From Zunongwangia endophytica (GTDB taxonomy: Bacteria; Bacteroidota; Bacteroidia; Flavobacteriales; Flavobacteriaceae): a stretch of DNA of 64,000 nucleotides. The notes under the pieces were generated by a model, which did not search any database, was not told the origin of the DNA, and worked only from the letters and a program-made list of their open reading frames with translations. Shown in pieces: positions 34,945 through 43,310 of this stretch. A program made the position numbers and the translations under genes. Within the stretch, counting starts at the first letter, position 1. Every line of letters begins with the position of its first letter. Location of the stretch: positions 3,675,001-3,739,000 of the forward strand of contig NZ_JAUFPZ010000002.1 of assembly GCF_030409505.1 (NCBI RefSeq). Reading direction: 5' to 3'.

Positions 34945-35496
34945 TTAAAACCAGTTTTTTTCCAGACAAGCTGCTAAAGCTGTTCTGGCTCTGTGGATTA
35001 TTACCCAAAGATTAGACGGAGTGATATCGAATTCTTTACAAATTACATCGGTATCTATACCATCTATAGTTTTCATTTTAAAAATGGTTGCATGCTTAGC
35101 ATTAATTTTTTCTAAACAGTCCAGAATTGCCATTCCCAGTTCTGTATTTTCCATTTCGTCCTCGGCAGTTTTATCAAATTGATCGGCAACCTGCTCTTCC
35201 AGCCAGTCACCATCATTTTCACCGTCACGATAATTAATATGAACTTCTGCCTGTCCTTTCTTAGAATTACTTCTGCGGTAATGATCGATAATTTTACGTT
35301 TAAGGATAGAGATTAACCAGGTTCGTTCGCTGGCTTCACCCTTAAAATTTTCCATCGATTTGAGACCGGCAAGAAAAGTTTCAGAAATAAGATCGTTAGC
35401 AACCTCACGATCGTTTACCCTTACAATTGTATAATTGAAGAGATAATCTGAGTATTTATCTACCCATTTAGTTGGATCTATGCTATGCGTTGACAT
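34945..35496 (-). CDS. ECF-type RNA polymerase sigma factor
   Basis: A 183-residue sigma-70 family factor of the extracytoplasmic-function group. Region 2 is at about residues 10-85, with DYLFNYTIVRVNDREVANDLISETF split by the DLISETFLAGL helix and the -10-binding stretch ERTWLISILKRKIIDHYRR. Region 4 is at about 120-180, ending in a helix-turn-helix, EFDITPSNLWVIIHRARTAL (ITPSNLWVIIHRAR). The acidic linker between them is long. The gene is followed by the Cys-rich ZAS protein, so regulation by that partner is likely. Target genes cannot be read from this window; no autoregulatory promoter was recognised. Confidence 0.93.
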   Translation of the reverse strand: MSTHSIDPTKWVDKYSDYLFNYTIVRVNDREVANDLISETFLAGLKSMENFKGEASERTWLISILKRKIIDHYRRSNSKKGQAEVHINYRDGENDGDWLEEQVADQFDKTAEDEMENTELGMAILDCLEKINAKHATIFKMKTIDGIDTDVICKEFDITPSNLWVIIHRARTALAACLEKNWF

Positions 35497-35592
35497 TTTT
35501 TTGTCGTGAGATTATCAGGTAAAAGTAAGAAAACTTATTTATACTGAAGAATGGTTTATATGCTTTGAAAAATGTTTTGGATCTGAAGTAGT

Positions 35593-35667
35593 CGTCACCC
35601 TGAACTTGATTCAGGGTCCCATCACGTTTTTAACTGGATGAGATTCTGGATCAAGTTCAGAATGACG
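35593..35667. repeat. 75-bp dispersed palindromic element
   Basis: The left arm starts CGTCACCCTGAACTTGAT at 35593; the right arm, read on the minus strand from 35667, starts CGTCATTCTGAACTTGAT. The arms pair over about 31 bases, and each arm contains its own small hairpin around CTTGA. A solo arm of the same family occurs at 37951-37979. It sits between the sigma gene and the M3 peptidase gene. Confidence 0.8.
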
Positions 35668-35680
35668 ATTTTTTTACCTT

Positions 35681-37717
35681 CTACTTTTCAATTAATCCTG
35701 CTCTTTTAAGTAGAGCATCGGGTTTTGGTTCTTCTCCTCTGAAACGTTTATAAAGCGTCATAGGATGTTCGGTGCCGCCCATAGACAGAATATTGTTTTT
35801 GAACTTATCGGCAACTTCCTTACTGAAAATTCCTTGTTCTTTAAAATATTCAAAAGCATCGGCATCTAGAACTTCTGCCCATTTATAAGAATAATATCCT
35901 GCTGAATATCCTCCCTGGAAAATATGAGAAAATGCGGTACTCATACAATTTTCCGGAACATCAGGATAGAGTTTTGTAGCTTCAAAAGCTTGTTTTTCGT
36001 GCGCTTTTACATCTTCAACAGTAGAAGGGTCTATAGCATGCCAGCTTAAATCTAACATTCCGAAGCTTAATTGACGAACGGTTTGCATTCCTTCTTGAAA
36101 GCTAGAAGATTCTTTTATTTTTTCAACCAATTCCATCGGAATAGCTTCTCCGGTTTTATAATGCTTTGCAAAAAGTTGTAGCGCTTCTTTTTCGTAACAC
36201 CAATTTTCTAAAACTTGGCTAGGTAATTCCACAAAATCCCAATATACGTTAGGTCCCGATAAACTTGGATAAATTGTATTTGCTAACATACCGTGAAGGG
36301 CATGCCCAAATTCGTGGAAAAGAGTCGTTACTTCATTAAAAGTTAATAATGAAGGTTCCGATTTTGTTGGTTTTGTGAAATTACAAACGATAGAAACATG
36401 CGGGCGTTCTTCTTTTTCATTCTTTACAAATTGCGATTTGTACTCTGTCATCCATGCGCCACCACGTTTTCCCGGTCTTGGGTGAAAATCGGCATAAAAT
36501 AATGCAATATTTTTCCCATTTTCATCGGTAACATTATACGTTTTTACATCAGGATGATATTTCTCTACTTCCTGAGTTTCGTTGAACTGAAGTCCGTATA
36601 ATTTACTCGCTATGGTGAAAACTCCGTCGATTACATTTTCTAGTTTGAAATATGGTTTTAGCTTTTCATCATCCAAATTGAACAATTTCTGCTTCAATTT
36701 TTCACTATAGTAAGCCGAATCCCACTTCTCTAGATGGTCGATACCATCTAATTCTTTCGCGAAATCTTCTAATTGTTGAAATTCTTTTTCTGCAGCAGGT
36801 TTAGCTTTTTCAAGAAGTTCATTCAAGAAACTATCTACCTTTTCAGGAGTTTCTGCCATTCGTTCTTGCAATACAAAATGCGCATGAGTTTCAAAACCTA
36901 AAAGTTGTGCTCGCTGATATCTAAGTTTGGCGATTTTTAGAACATTTTCTTGATTGTCTAATTCATCACCATTAAATCCTTTAGCACCAAAAGCTATAGC
37001 CATTTTTTTACGGAGCTCACGATTTTTCGCATACTTCATAAACGGAATGTAACTTGGATAATCTAAAGTGAAAATCCAACCTTTTTTCTCTCTAGACTCA
37101 GCTACTGTTTTTGCTTCTTCTTTAAAACTTTCCGGTAGGCCATCAAGATCTTTTTCTTGGGTGATCTGGAGTTCAAATTTATTGGTTTCAGCTAAAACAT
37201 TTTCACCAAAATTTAAACTTAAGGCAGCAAGTTGCTTATCGATTTCGCGTAATTCTTCTTGCTTTTCCTTCGGAAGATTGGCTCCGTTTCTAGAAAAAGA
37301 CTTGTATTTTTTATCTAAAAGCGTTTTTTGTTCCGTAGTTAAGTCAAGCGCATCTTTTTGCTCGTAAACCGCTTTTACACGTTTAAATAAATCTTCATTC
37401 AGAATAATATCATTACTGAATTCGGATAATAAAGGAGAGACTTCTTGAGCGATTTTCTGAATTTTTGCATTGGTTTCTGCAGAATTAAGATTGAAGAAAA
37501 TGCTAGTAACTCGATCTAACTTTTCTCCTGAAAATTCTAATTCCTCTATAGTATTTTCGAAAGTTGGTTCAGTTGCTGCTGAAGCAATTACTTCGATCTC
37601 TGACTTTGCTAGTTGTATGGCTTCGGTTATTGCAGGCTTAAAATGTTCCGTTTTAATTTTTGAAAAAGGAGCATAATTAAAATCCTTTAATAATGGATTA
37701 TCTGTATTCATATACAT
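35681..37717 (-). CDS. M3 family metallopeptidase (Dcp / oligopeptidase A type)
   Basis: A 678-residue zinc peptidase that degrades oligopeptides, either as a peptidyl-dipeptidase or an oligopeptidase; the length and the C-terminal FSHIFQGGYSAGYYSYKWAEVLDADAF block (split by GGYSAGYYSYKW) fit the Dcp/PrlC group. The zinc motif HEFGHALHG is at about residue 466, with the downstream glutamate in the same helix bundle. There is no signal peptide, so it is cytoplasmic. Two start codons are possible, residues M1 and M3 (ATG at 37717 and 37711). The gene is isolated between two repeat-bearing spacers. Confidence 0.93.
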   Translation of the reverse strand: MYMNTDNPLLKDFNYAPFSKIKTEHFKPAITEAIQLAKSEIEVIASAATEPTFENTIEELEFSGEKLDRVTSIFFNLNSAETNAKIQKIAQEVSPLLSEFSNDIILNEDLFKRVKAVYEQKDALDLTTEQKTLLDKKYKSFSRNGANLPKEKQEELREIDKQLAALSLNFGENVLAETNKFELQITQEKDLDGLPESFKEEAKTVAESREKKGWIFTLDYPSYIPFMKYAKNRELRKKMAIAFGAKGFNGDELDNQENVLKIAKLRYQRAQLLGFETHAHFVLQERMAETPEKVDSFLNELLEKAKPAAEKEFQQLEDFAKELDGIDHLEKWDSAYYSEKLKQKLFNLDDEKLKPYFKLENVIDGVFTIASKLYGLQFNETQEVEKYHPDVKTYNVTDENGKNIALFYADFHPRPGKRGGAWMTEYKSQFVKNEKEERPHVSIVCNFTKPTKSEPSLLTFNEVTTLFHEFGHALHGMLANTIYPSLSGPNVYWDFVELPSQVLENWCYEKEALQLFAKHYKTGEAIPMELVEKIKESSSFQEGMQTVRQLSFGMLDLSWHAIDPSTVEDVKAHEKQAFEATKLYPDVPENCMSTAFSHIFQGGYSAGYYSYKWAEVLDADAFEYFKEQGIFSKEVADKFKNNILSMGGTEHPMTLYKRFRGEEPKPDALLKRAGLIEK

Positions 37718-37849
37718 TCAATTTTTTCGAATTAATGAAGTACAAAGCCTAAGCCATAACCGAGATTAGTTACCTAATTTCAGGTTTTTAAGATTGATTG
37801 CCAGAATTAACGAATTTGAAGTTTTTGTTCGGACGAATTGGCAGGGTTT

Positions 37850-37891
37850 CAGTTGGCAATAATCAATAAACAGTGATCAATGAGCATTAAT
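37850..37891. repeat. degenerate heptanucleotide array
   Basis: Six consecutive 7-base units fit a loose CARTRAN pattern: CAGTTGG, CAATAAT, CAATAAA, CAGTGAT, CAATGAG, CATTAAT. The period is exact although the units vary. Confidence 0.55.
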
Positions 37892-37904
37892 GAGATTTTT
37901 GCTG

Positions 37905-37950
37905 AATAAAAAAGGTTTTATTCCGTGTCTGACACAGAATAAAACCTTTA
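37905..37950 (-). terminator. long hairpin terminator, probably of the purK-purE transcript
   Basis: A 19-bp stem with one mismatch (37911-37929 with 37931-37949) and a one-base nominal loop has a T run on the minus strand. It lies 285 bases past the purE stop, the first clear terminator in that direction. Confidence 0.7.
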
Positions 37951-37979
37951 TGAGATGCTGAATCAAGTTCAGCATGACG
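37951..37979. repeat. solo arm of the dispersed palindromic element
   Basis: TGAGATGCTGAATCAAGTTC followed by AGCATGACG aligns with the right arm of the element at 35593-35667 with only a few differences, some of them paired within the small internal hairpin. Confidence 0.7.
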
Positions 37980-38152
37980 TTGAGCCACGAGTTGATGGAT
38001 TTATCCAGTCATCAGAGGATATTCGCAAGAAACAATTTTTTAAAATTCAATTACACTGCGCTTCTTTCGAAATCAGGAAGTAATTATTAATTCAAAATTC
38101 AGCATTTGAAAGTCAAAATAAGTATTATTAATCTTGAATTTTGCTTCCATGA

Positions 38153-38180
38153 TCTATTGTCTATGTTCTAGAATCTAAAA
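38153..38180. repeat. degenerate heptamer run TCTANNN
   Basis: Four consecutive 7-base units start TCTA: TCTATTG, TCTATGT, TCTAGAA, TCTAAAA. A further TCTAACT-GCTAATA pair is at 38204-38217. The consensus is close to the rotated TAACTTC unit of the purK-purE array. Confidence 0.5.
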
Positions 38181-38234
38181 GCACAGCGATCTCAATGCTT
38201 AATTCTAACTGCTAATAGCGCAGCGATCTAGAGG

Positions 38235-38723
38235 TTACTTCTTCTTAACTTCTTCAGCGCCTTTAATCACTTTTTCTTTTAGACCTTCTTTGTACACCAA
38301 TACTTTATCCTGAACACATTTATCGGCAGCGCCAATAATTTGTGCAGCTAAAATACCGGCGTTTTTTGCGCCATCGAGAGCAACAGTAGCGACAGGTACG
38401 CCGCCGGGCATTTGTAAAATAGAAAGTACAGAGTCCCAACCATCGATAGAATTTCTAGATTTTACAGGAACTCCGATAACGGGTAGGGGAGAAAGTGAAG
38501 CAATCATTCCCGGGAGATGCGCTGCACCACCAGCACCAGCAATAATCACGTTGATGCCGCGAGTATGAGCATTTTTTCCGTAGTCGAATAATTTTTCAGG
38601 AGTTCGATGCGCAGAAACGATATCGACTTCAACTTCAATATCAAATCCTTGTAAAATATCTACTGCTTCCTGCATTACCGGCAGATCGCTAGTACTTCCC
38701 ATTATAATTCCTACTTTGCTCAT
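38235..38723 (-). CDS. purE: 5-(carboxyamino)imidazole ribonucleotide mutase
   Basis: PurE moves the carboxylate of N5-CAIR to carbon 4 in purine synthesis. The 162-residue length and the motifs GSTSDLPVM near the N-terminus and SAHRTPEKL mark a class I PurE, the type that needs PurK, and purK lies upstream on the same strand. The glycine-rich AGAGGAAHLPGM loop and the PVIGVPV segment are also in place. The C-terminus is Lys-rich. The 145-base spacer from purK holds a perfect heptamer array, so co-transcription with purK is likely but the spacing is unusual. Confidence 0.97.
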   Translation of the reverse strand: MSKVGIIMGSTSDLPVMQEAVDILQGFDIEVEVDIVSAHRTPEKLFDYGKNAHTRGINVIIAGAGGAAHLPGMIASLSPLPVIGVPVKSRNSIDGWDSVLSILQMPGGVPVATVALDGAKNAGILAAQIIGAADKCVQDKVLVYKEGLKEKVIKGAEEVKKK

Positions 38724-38820
38724 AATATGTGTTTTTATACTTTTAGCTATCAGTTTTTTATGCTTTATTAATAAATAATCGCTAGAAATTTTTTGATTAA
38801 ATCCGATATAGCAAGCTTTC

Positions 38821-38876
38821 TAACTTCTAACTTCTAACTTCTAACTTCTAACTTCTAACTTCTAACTTCTAACTTC
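38821..38876. repeat. perfect tandem array of eight TAACTTC heptamers
   Basis: Eight exact copies of the 7-base unit TAACTTC fill 56 bases. The array overlaps the last two sense codons and the stop codon of purK (stop at 38869-38871), and otherwise lies in the purK-purE spacer. Eight exact copies suggest recent slippage or expansion. Confidence 0.97.
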
Positions 38877-40029
38877 TGCTAATTACTTTAATTTCTCCTT
38901 TAACTCGTTCCGCAATATTACGTGCTTCATTGATATCTTTGTTTACAATAGTAACATGTCCCATCTTTCTGAAAGGGCGAGTAATCTTTTTTCCGTAGAT
39001 ATGAGGTGTTACGCCATCCATTTTCATAATGGTATCGATATTCTTATAAACAACTTCACCTTCATAATCTTTATCTCCAACAAGATTCACCATAATTCCA
39101 CCAACTTTACTATCGGTATTTCCTAAAGGTAAATCTAGAATAGCGCGAATATGTTGTTCAAACTGATTGGTATAACTAGCTTCGATACTATAATGCCCGC
39201 TATTGTGAGGTCTTGGCGCAACTTCGTTTACTAAAATATCGTCGTTTTCGGTTTGAAACATTTCTATTGCTAAAAGGCCTACATGTTCAAAAGCTTCAGA
39301 AACTTGTTTTGCAATCGCTCTAGCTTTTTCCGCAACATGGTTTTCTATTCTAGCCGGACAAATTACATATTCTACCTGGTTGGCAGTGGGATGAAATTCC
39401 ATTTCTACCACCGGATAGGTTTTTACTTCACCACTCGGTGTTCTGGCAACGATCACGGCAAGCTCATTTTTAAACGGGATCATTTCTTCAGCAATACATT
39501 CAGCATTTGGCAGTTTCTGTAAATCTTCAGCTTCCTTAATTACAGATACTCCTTTTCCGTCGTAACCACCCGTCGCACTTTTCCAAACAAACGGTAAAGA
39601 TCTGGCGCCAGATTCGACATCTGCGATAAGATTTGCTATTTTTTGATACCTTTTAAATGGAGCTGTTGGTATATTTTTTTCAGTATAAAATTCTTTTTGA
39701 ATAGCTTTATTCTGAATTTTTTCTAGCGTAGCAGCACTTGGATACGTTTTGATACCTTCAGCCTCTAGTTTTTTTAGGGCTTCAATATTTACTCCTTCAA
39801 TCTCAAACGTTAGTATATCTACTTTTCTTCCGAAGTTAACAACCGTATCAAAATCCATTAAATCGCCTTGCTCAAAATGATCACAGGCAATTCTGGAAGG
39901 TGCTTCACTATTTGGATCTAAAACATAGGTTTGGATATCGTATTTACGCGTGTCGTAAAGCATCATTTTACCTAATTGCCCACCACCCAGGATACCAAGT
40001 TTAAAATCTGAAGAAAAGTAATTAATCAT
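38869..40029 (-). CDS. purK: 5-(carboxyamino)imidazole ribonucleotide synthase
   Basis: PurK makes N5-CAIR from AIR, bicarbonate and ATP, the step before PurE. The 386-residue ATP-grasp protein begins FKLGILGGGQLGKMM (the family's N-terminal nucleotide-binding loop), has the GGYDGKGVSVI loop near residue 155 and ends with the metal-binding NEVAPRPHNSGHYSIEA stretch. It is first in the purK-purE unit and divergent from hpt. Its stop codon lies inside the TAACTTC array, so the last codons (Arg-Ser) come from the repeat itself. Confidence 0.97.
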   Translation of the reverse strand: MINYFSSDFKLGILGGGQLGKMMLYDTRKYDIQTYVLDPNSEAPSRIACDHFEQGDLMDFDTVVNFGRKVDILTFEIEGVNIEALKKLEAEGIKTYPSAATLEKIQNKAIQKEFYTEKNIPTAPFKRYQKIANLIADVESGARSLPFVWKSATGGYDGKGVSVIKEAEDLQKLPNAECIAEEMIPFKNELAVIVARTPSGEVKTYPVVEMEFHPTANQVEYVICPARIENHVAEKARAIAKQVSEAFEHVGLLAIEMFQTENDDILVNEVAPRPHNSGHYSIEASYTNQFEQHIRAILDLPLGNTDSKVGGIMVNLVGDKDYEGEVVYKNIDTIMKMDGVTPHIYGKKITRPFRKMGHVTIVNKDINEARNIAERVKGEIKVISRS

Positions 40030-40046
40030 ATTTCGTGCTGTTTGTG

Positions 40047-40054
40047 CAAAAATA
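40047..40054 (-). promoter_or_regulatory. probable purK promoter -7 box
   Basis: The minus strand reads TATTTTTG at 40054-40047, an exact TAnnTTTG, 17 bases before the purK ATG. The -33 element is not clear. Confidence 0.5.
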
Positions 40055-40121
40055 AATTTTTAAGGTTGATTGTACCATTTATTCTTGCAGAAATTGGGGG
40101 AGTGTTGTAAATGAGATTCCG

Positions 40122-40129
40122 TATCTTTG
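40122..40129 (+). promoter_or_regulatory. probable promoter -7 box of hpt-adk-obgE
   Basis: TATCTTTG is an exact match 21 bases before the hpt TTG start. TTG at 40105-40107 is closer (14 bases) than the usual -33 spacing. Confidence 0.5.
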
Positions 40130-40150
40130 CTTCCTTAAAAAAATCAGGTT

Positions 40151-40681
40151 TTGGTAAAAATACACGATATTGTTTTTGAACCCTATGTAAGTGAGGAAGA
40201 AATTGATACAGCAATAGCAAAAATCACAGAAAGGCTAAACGCAGATTATGAAAATGAGCGTCCTGTTTTTCTAAGTGTGCTAAATGGCTCTTTCATGTTT
40301 ACTTCCGAAGTGATGAAAAAGTTCAAAAGAGAGTGTGATATTCAGTTTGTGAAGTTAGGATCTTACGAGGGTACAGAATCCACCGGAGATGTAAGAACAC
40401 TTATAGGACTTAATAAATCGCTTGCTGGTAAAAAAGTGGTCATCTTAGAGGATATCGTAGATACCGGCGGTACGTTACAAGAGCTGGATAAAATTTTGAA
40501 AGAAAAAAATGTTAGTGACTATAAAGTAGCGACATTATTTTATAAACCTTCTATGTATCGTGGAAGTATAAAAATTGATTACGCAGGAATTGAAATCCCT
40601 AATGAATTTATTGTAGGCTATGGTTTAGACTATGATGGTTTAGGAAGAAACCTTACAGCAGTATACAAACGTAAATCGTAA
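40151..40681 (+). CDS. hpt: hypoxanthine phosphoribosyltransferase
   Basis: This enzyme salvages hypoxanthine (and guanine) with PRPP to the nucleotide. The 176-residue protein has the PRPP-binding motif VVILEDIVDTGGTL at about residues 98-111, the flexible-loop region LGSYEGTESTGDVRTL, and a C-terminal IPNEFIVGYGLDYDG that is typical of Hpt. The start is a TTG: the first codons VKIHDIVFEPYVSEEEI match the usual flavobacterial N-terminus and no ATG lies before the conserved part. It heads the hpt-adk-obgE operon and pairs functionally with purE/purK. Confidence 0.94.
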   Translation: MVKIHDIVFEPYVSEEEIDTAIAKITERLNADYENERPVFLSVLNGSFMFTSEVMKKFKRECDIQFVKLGSYEGTESTGDVRTLIGLNKSLAGKKVVILEDIVDTGGTLQELDKILKEKNVSDYKVATLFYKPSMYRGSIKIDYAGIEIPNEFIVGYGLDYDGLGRNLTAVYKRKS

Positions 40682-40696
40682 ATAAAATAACATAAC

Positions 40697-41269
40697 ATGA
40701 CAAATTTGGTACTCTTTGGCCCTCCCGGAGCGGGCAAAGGAACTCAGGCAGATATTTTAAAAGAGAAATATCAGTTAGTACATATTTCTACAGGCGATGT
40801 TTTTAGATACAACATCAAGAATCAAACAGAACTTGGTTTAACTGCAAAGTCTTTTATTGATAAAGGTCAGCTAGTGCCAGATGAGGTTACTATCAATATG
40901 CTTAATGCTGAGGTGGAAAACAATCCAAATGCAAAAGGTTTTATATTTGATGGTTTTCCAAGAACCGAGAATCAAGCCGATGCTTTGGCCAGCTCTCTAA
41001 GCGGTAAAGGAACAGAGGTAAAAGCAATGATTGCTTTAGAAGTAGAAGATGAGGTTTTGGTGAAGCGTTTGTTGGAAAGAGGTAAAACCTCTGGTAGAAA
41101 AGATGATGCAGATGAAGCGGTAATTCGTAACAGAATTACAGTGTATTATGACGAAACTGCCATTTTAAAAGAGTATTACAAGAAACAAGATAAATATTAC
41201 GGTGTTGATGGAGTAGGTTCTGTAGAAGAAATTACAGAGAGAATCAGCAACGTAATCGATAAATTATAA
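40697..41269 (+). CDS. adk: adenylate kinase
   Basis: Adk interconverts AMP, ADP and ATP. The 190 residues are the short-LID form without the zinc cysteines. The P-loop is GPPGAGKGT at residues 8-16, the AMP-site motif is ISTGDVFRYNI and FDGFPRTENQA follows; the short LID is RGKTSGRKDDADEAVIRNR. It starts 15 bases after the hpt stop and 14 bases before obgE, so all three are in one operon. Nothing unusual is seen. Confidence 0.98.
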   Translation: MTNLVLFGPPGAGKGTQADILKEKYQLVHISTGDVFRYNIKNQTELGLTAKSFIDKGQLVPDEVTINMLNAEVENNPNAKGFIFDGFPRTENQADALASSLSGKGTEVKAMIALEVEDEVLVKRLLERGKTSGRKDDADEAVIRNRITVYYDETAILKEYYKKQDKYYGVDGVGSVEEITERISNVIDKL

Positions 41270-41283
41270 TTCGAAATTAGATA

Positions 41284-42300
41284 ATGAGAGAAGGCAATTT
41301 TATAGACTACGTAAAGCTACATGTATCTTCAGGAAAAGGAGGATCTGGATCTTCACATTTGCATCGTGAAAAGTATGTAGCTAAGGGAGGTCCCGATGGC
41401 GGTGATGGTGGTCGTGGTGGCCATGTGATCTTGCGTGGTAATAAAAACCTTTGGACATTAGTCGAATTTAGCTTTAGAAGACATGTAAGAGCTGAACACG
41501 GTGGTAACGGAGGTAAGCAACGAAGTTCTGGTGCCGATGGTCAGGATGAGATTGTAGATGTACCTTTAGGAACTGTAATTCGTGATACCGATACTCAGGA
41601 AATCATTGATGAGGTTACGGAAGATGGTCAGGAAATTATTATTGCTGAAGGTGGAATGGGAGGCCGGGGTAACTGGCATTTTAGATCTTCTACAAATCAA
41701 ACACCACGATATTCGCAACCGGGTATCGATGGTAAAGAATTAGATATTACTTTAGAGCTTAAAGTATTAGCCGATGTAGGTTTAGTAGGTTTTCCTAACG
41801 CAGGAAAATCTACTTTACTATCGGTAATTACCTCGGCAAAACCTAAAATTGCCGATTATGAATTTACTACACTAAAACCCAATCTTGGGATTGTAAAGTA
41901 TCGTGATTTCAAATCTTTTGTTGTTGCGGATATTCCTGGTATTATTGAAGGTGCTGCGGAAGGAAAAGGGCTTGGCTATCGATTTTTAAGACATATTGAA
42001 CGAAATTCGACCCTACTATTTTTAGTGCCAGCAGATGCTGAAGACGTAGCGAAGGAATACGAAATTTTATTAGACGAACTTCGACGTTATAATCCTGAAA
42101 TGTTGGATAAAGATCGATTAGTAGTGGTGTCTAAGACAGATATGCTGGACGAGGAATTGAAAACGGAGTTAAAGGCTGAATTAGATGAAAATCTTCCTGT
42201 ACCTTATCATTTTATATCCTCTGTAGCACAACAAGGACTAACTGAGCTTAAAGATAAATTGTGGGAAATGCTTAACAAAGATCCAGAGCATAAAAACTAA
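41284..42300 (+). CDS. obgE: GTPase ObgE/CgtA
   Basis: Obg is an essential ribosome-associated GTPase used in large-subunit assembly. The 338-residue protein has the glycine-rich Obg domain at 1-158 ([27 protein letters not shown]), then a G domain with G1 GFPNAGKST at about 168-176, the switch region [10 protein letters not shown]3 [12 protein letters not shown] and the G4 motif SKTD. It lacks the extra C-terminal domain found in some Obg proteins. It is the last gene of the operon; no obvious terminator hairpin follows. Confidence 0.98.
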   Translation: MREGNFIDYVKLHVSSGKGGSGSSHLHREKYVAKGGPDGGDGGRGGHVILRGNKNLWTLVEFSFRRHVRAEHGGNGGKQRSSGADGQDEIVDVPLGTVIRDTDTQEIIDEVTEDGQEIIIAEGGMGGRGNWHFRSSTNQTPRYSQPGIDGKELDITLELKVLADVGLVGFPNAGKSTLLSVITSAKPKIADYEFTTLKPNLGIVKYRDFKSFVVADIPGIIEGAAEGKGLGYRFLRHIERNSTLLFLVPADAEDVAKEYEILLDELRRYNPEMLDKDRLVVVSKTDMLDEELKTELKAELDENLPVPYHFISSVAQQGLTELKDKLWEMLNKDPEHKN

Positions 42301-42408
42301 CTTCATTTTTTCATATTCTTTATTTTGAACTTCTTTTGCTAACTGATTTGCAAACAATGAAGTGGGATGATTTTTGATTAATTTTAAATACGTCAGAAAT
42401 TATTCGAT

Positions 42409-42936
42409 ATGAAATTAATATTTAAACTCATTTTATTCAGTTTACTAGTAGCATCCTGTAACACCCCTAGGACGGTTTACGATTACGATGCTCAAACTAA
42501 TTTTGATCTTTACAAAAGCTATCAATTGTTCCCGGATTTTCAGACGGGGATGAGTCAGTTAGATGAAAAAAGAATCATCAATAGCATCGATCATTTTATG
42601 CGCGAGAAGAATTTAGCGCTCGTGGAAAAGAATCCTGATATGTATGTGAATTTGTATACAGAACAATTTCAGGAGCAAAACTCGAATACTCTAGGTGTTG
42701 GTATTGGAAGCGGCGGCGGAAACGTAGGAGTAGGAGTTTCTGGAGGTATTCCTCTCGGCGGTCCAAAAGACTATTTACGCTTTATTATTGACTTTATTGA
42801 TGTGGAGAAAGATGCTCTAATTTGGAAGGCTGAGGTAGAAGTGAAATTCAATAAAAATGCAAATCCAGATCAACGCCAAGCTCTATTCGACAAAGTTATA
42901 GCTAAGGCTCTGGAAGGATATCCTCCTATAAATTAA
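42409..42936 (+). CDS. DUF4136 domain-containing lipoprotein
   Basis: A 175-residue protein with a signal peptide ending in a lipobox at Cys17 (VASC), followed by the DUF4136 pattern: a start YDAQTNFDLYKSYQLFPDF, a paired helix IDHFMREKNLALVEKNPDMYVN, a Gly-rich loop (VGIGSGGGNVGVGVSGG) and a closing strand LIWKAEVEVKF. The function of this common Bacteroidota family is not known; it is expected in the outer membrane or periplasm. It is probably transcribed alone after obgE. Confidence 0.87.
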   Translation: MKLIFKLILFSLLVASCNTPRTVYDYDAQTNFDLYKSYQLFPDFQTGMSQLDEKRIINSIDHFMREKNLALVEKNPDMYVNLYTEQFQEQNSNTLGVGIGSGGGNVGVGVSGGIPLGGPKDYLRFIIDFIDVEKDALIWKAEVEVKFNKNANPDQRQALFDKVIAKALEGYPPIN

Positions 42937-43310
42937 ATCTAATCTTTTATGCTTTTTGCCAGACTGCTTTGAACTTTTACAGTGAAGATTTTTCTCATAT
43001 TATTGTTATCAATATTCATCTCTAAACTATAACGATTATTGTATTTAGAGCGGATTTCCTAGAGCTCTTAAAAAGCGATATCTAGATATCTTGATTGGAT
43101 AGATATGTTATTGCAGAAGTGTATTGTTACGATTTAAGATAAACTTCAACCTGATCTGTAGTATAAGTTTACAATTCGACCCTAGGTCGGGTTGATATGC
43201 AATAGAACGATTGAGGTGTAAAGATTCGATTTAGTTGAAATAGCAAAATAGTAGAAATAAAAAAAGCTCCGGTAATACCGGAGCTTTTAAGTTTTATGAA
43301 GTTTTGTTAA
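42937..43310. other. 374-bp spacer between the DUF4136 gene and the OmpA-family gene
   Basis: No gene is evident. It contains a perfect 14-bp palindrome GATATCTAGATATC at 43077-43090, a small CGACC-CTA-GGTCG hairpin around 43178-43190, and the terminator of the minus-strand operon at its right end. Confidence 0.6.
43256..43290 (-). terminator. terminator of the adhesin-porP-ompA operon
   Basis: An AAAAGCTCCGGT / ACCGGAGCTTTT stem with a 3-base loop is followed on the minus strand by T-rich sequence. It lies about 20 bases past the OmpA gene stop. Confidence 0.88.

Larger units (their letters stand above)
37718..38234. other. 517-bp repeat-rich spacer between M3 peptidase and purE
   Basis: No gene is visible. 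It holds, from left to right, degenerate heptamers (37850-37891), a long terminator hairpin (37905-37950), a solo arm of the dispersed palindrome (37951-37979), and a second degenerate heptamer run (38153-38180). A short repeat, CAGCGATCT, occurs at 38184-38192 and 38221-38229. Confidence 0.7.

Noticed and set aside
34943..35008. 22-residue extension of the anti-sigma-like protein
   Set aside because: It would overlap the 3' end of the sigma gene, while the ATG at 34942 sits 2 bases after the sigma stop and keeps every cysteine.
38821..38876. TAACTTC array as a CRISPR or phase-variable coding repeat
   Set aside because: The unit is 7 bases with no spacers, and the purK stop codon falls inside it, so copy number cannot shift a reading frame of PurK.
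43077..43090. Perfect palindrome GATATCTAGATATC as a regulator site
   Set aside because: It is 14 bases in AT-rich spacer, far from any start codon, and has no second copy that I noticed; not enough to claim an operator.
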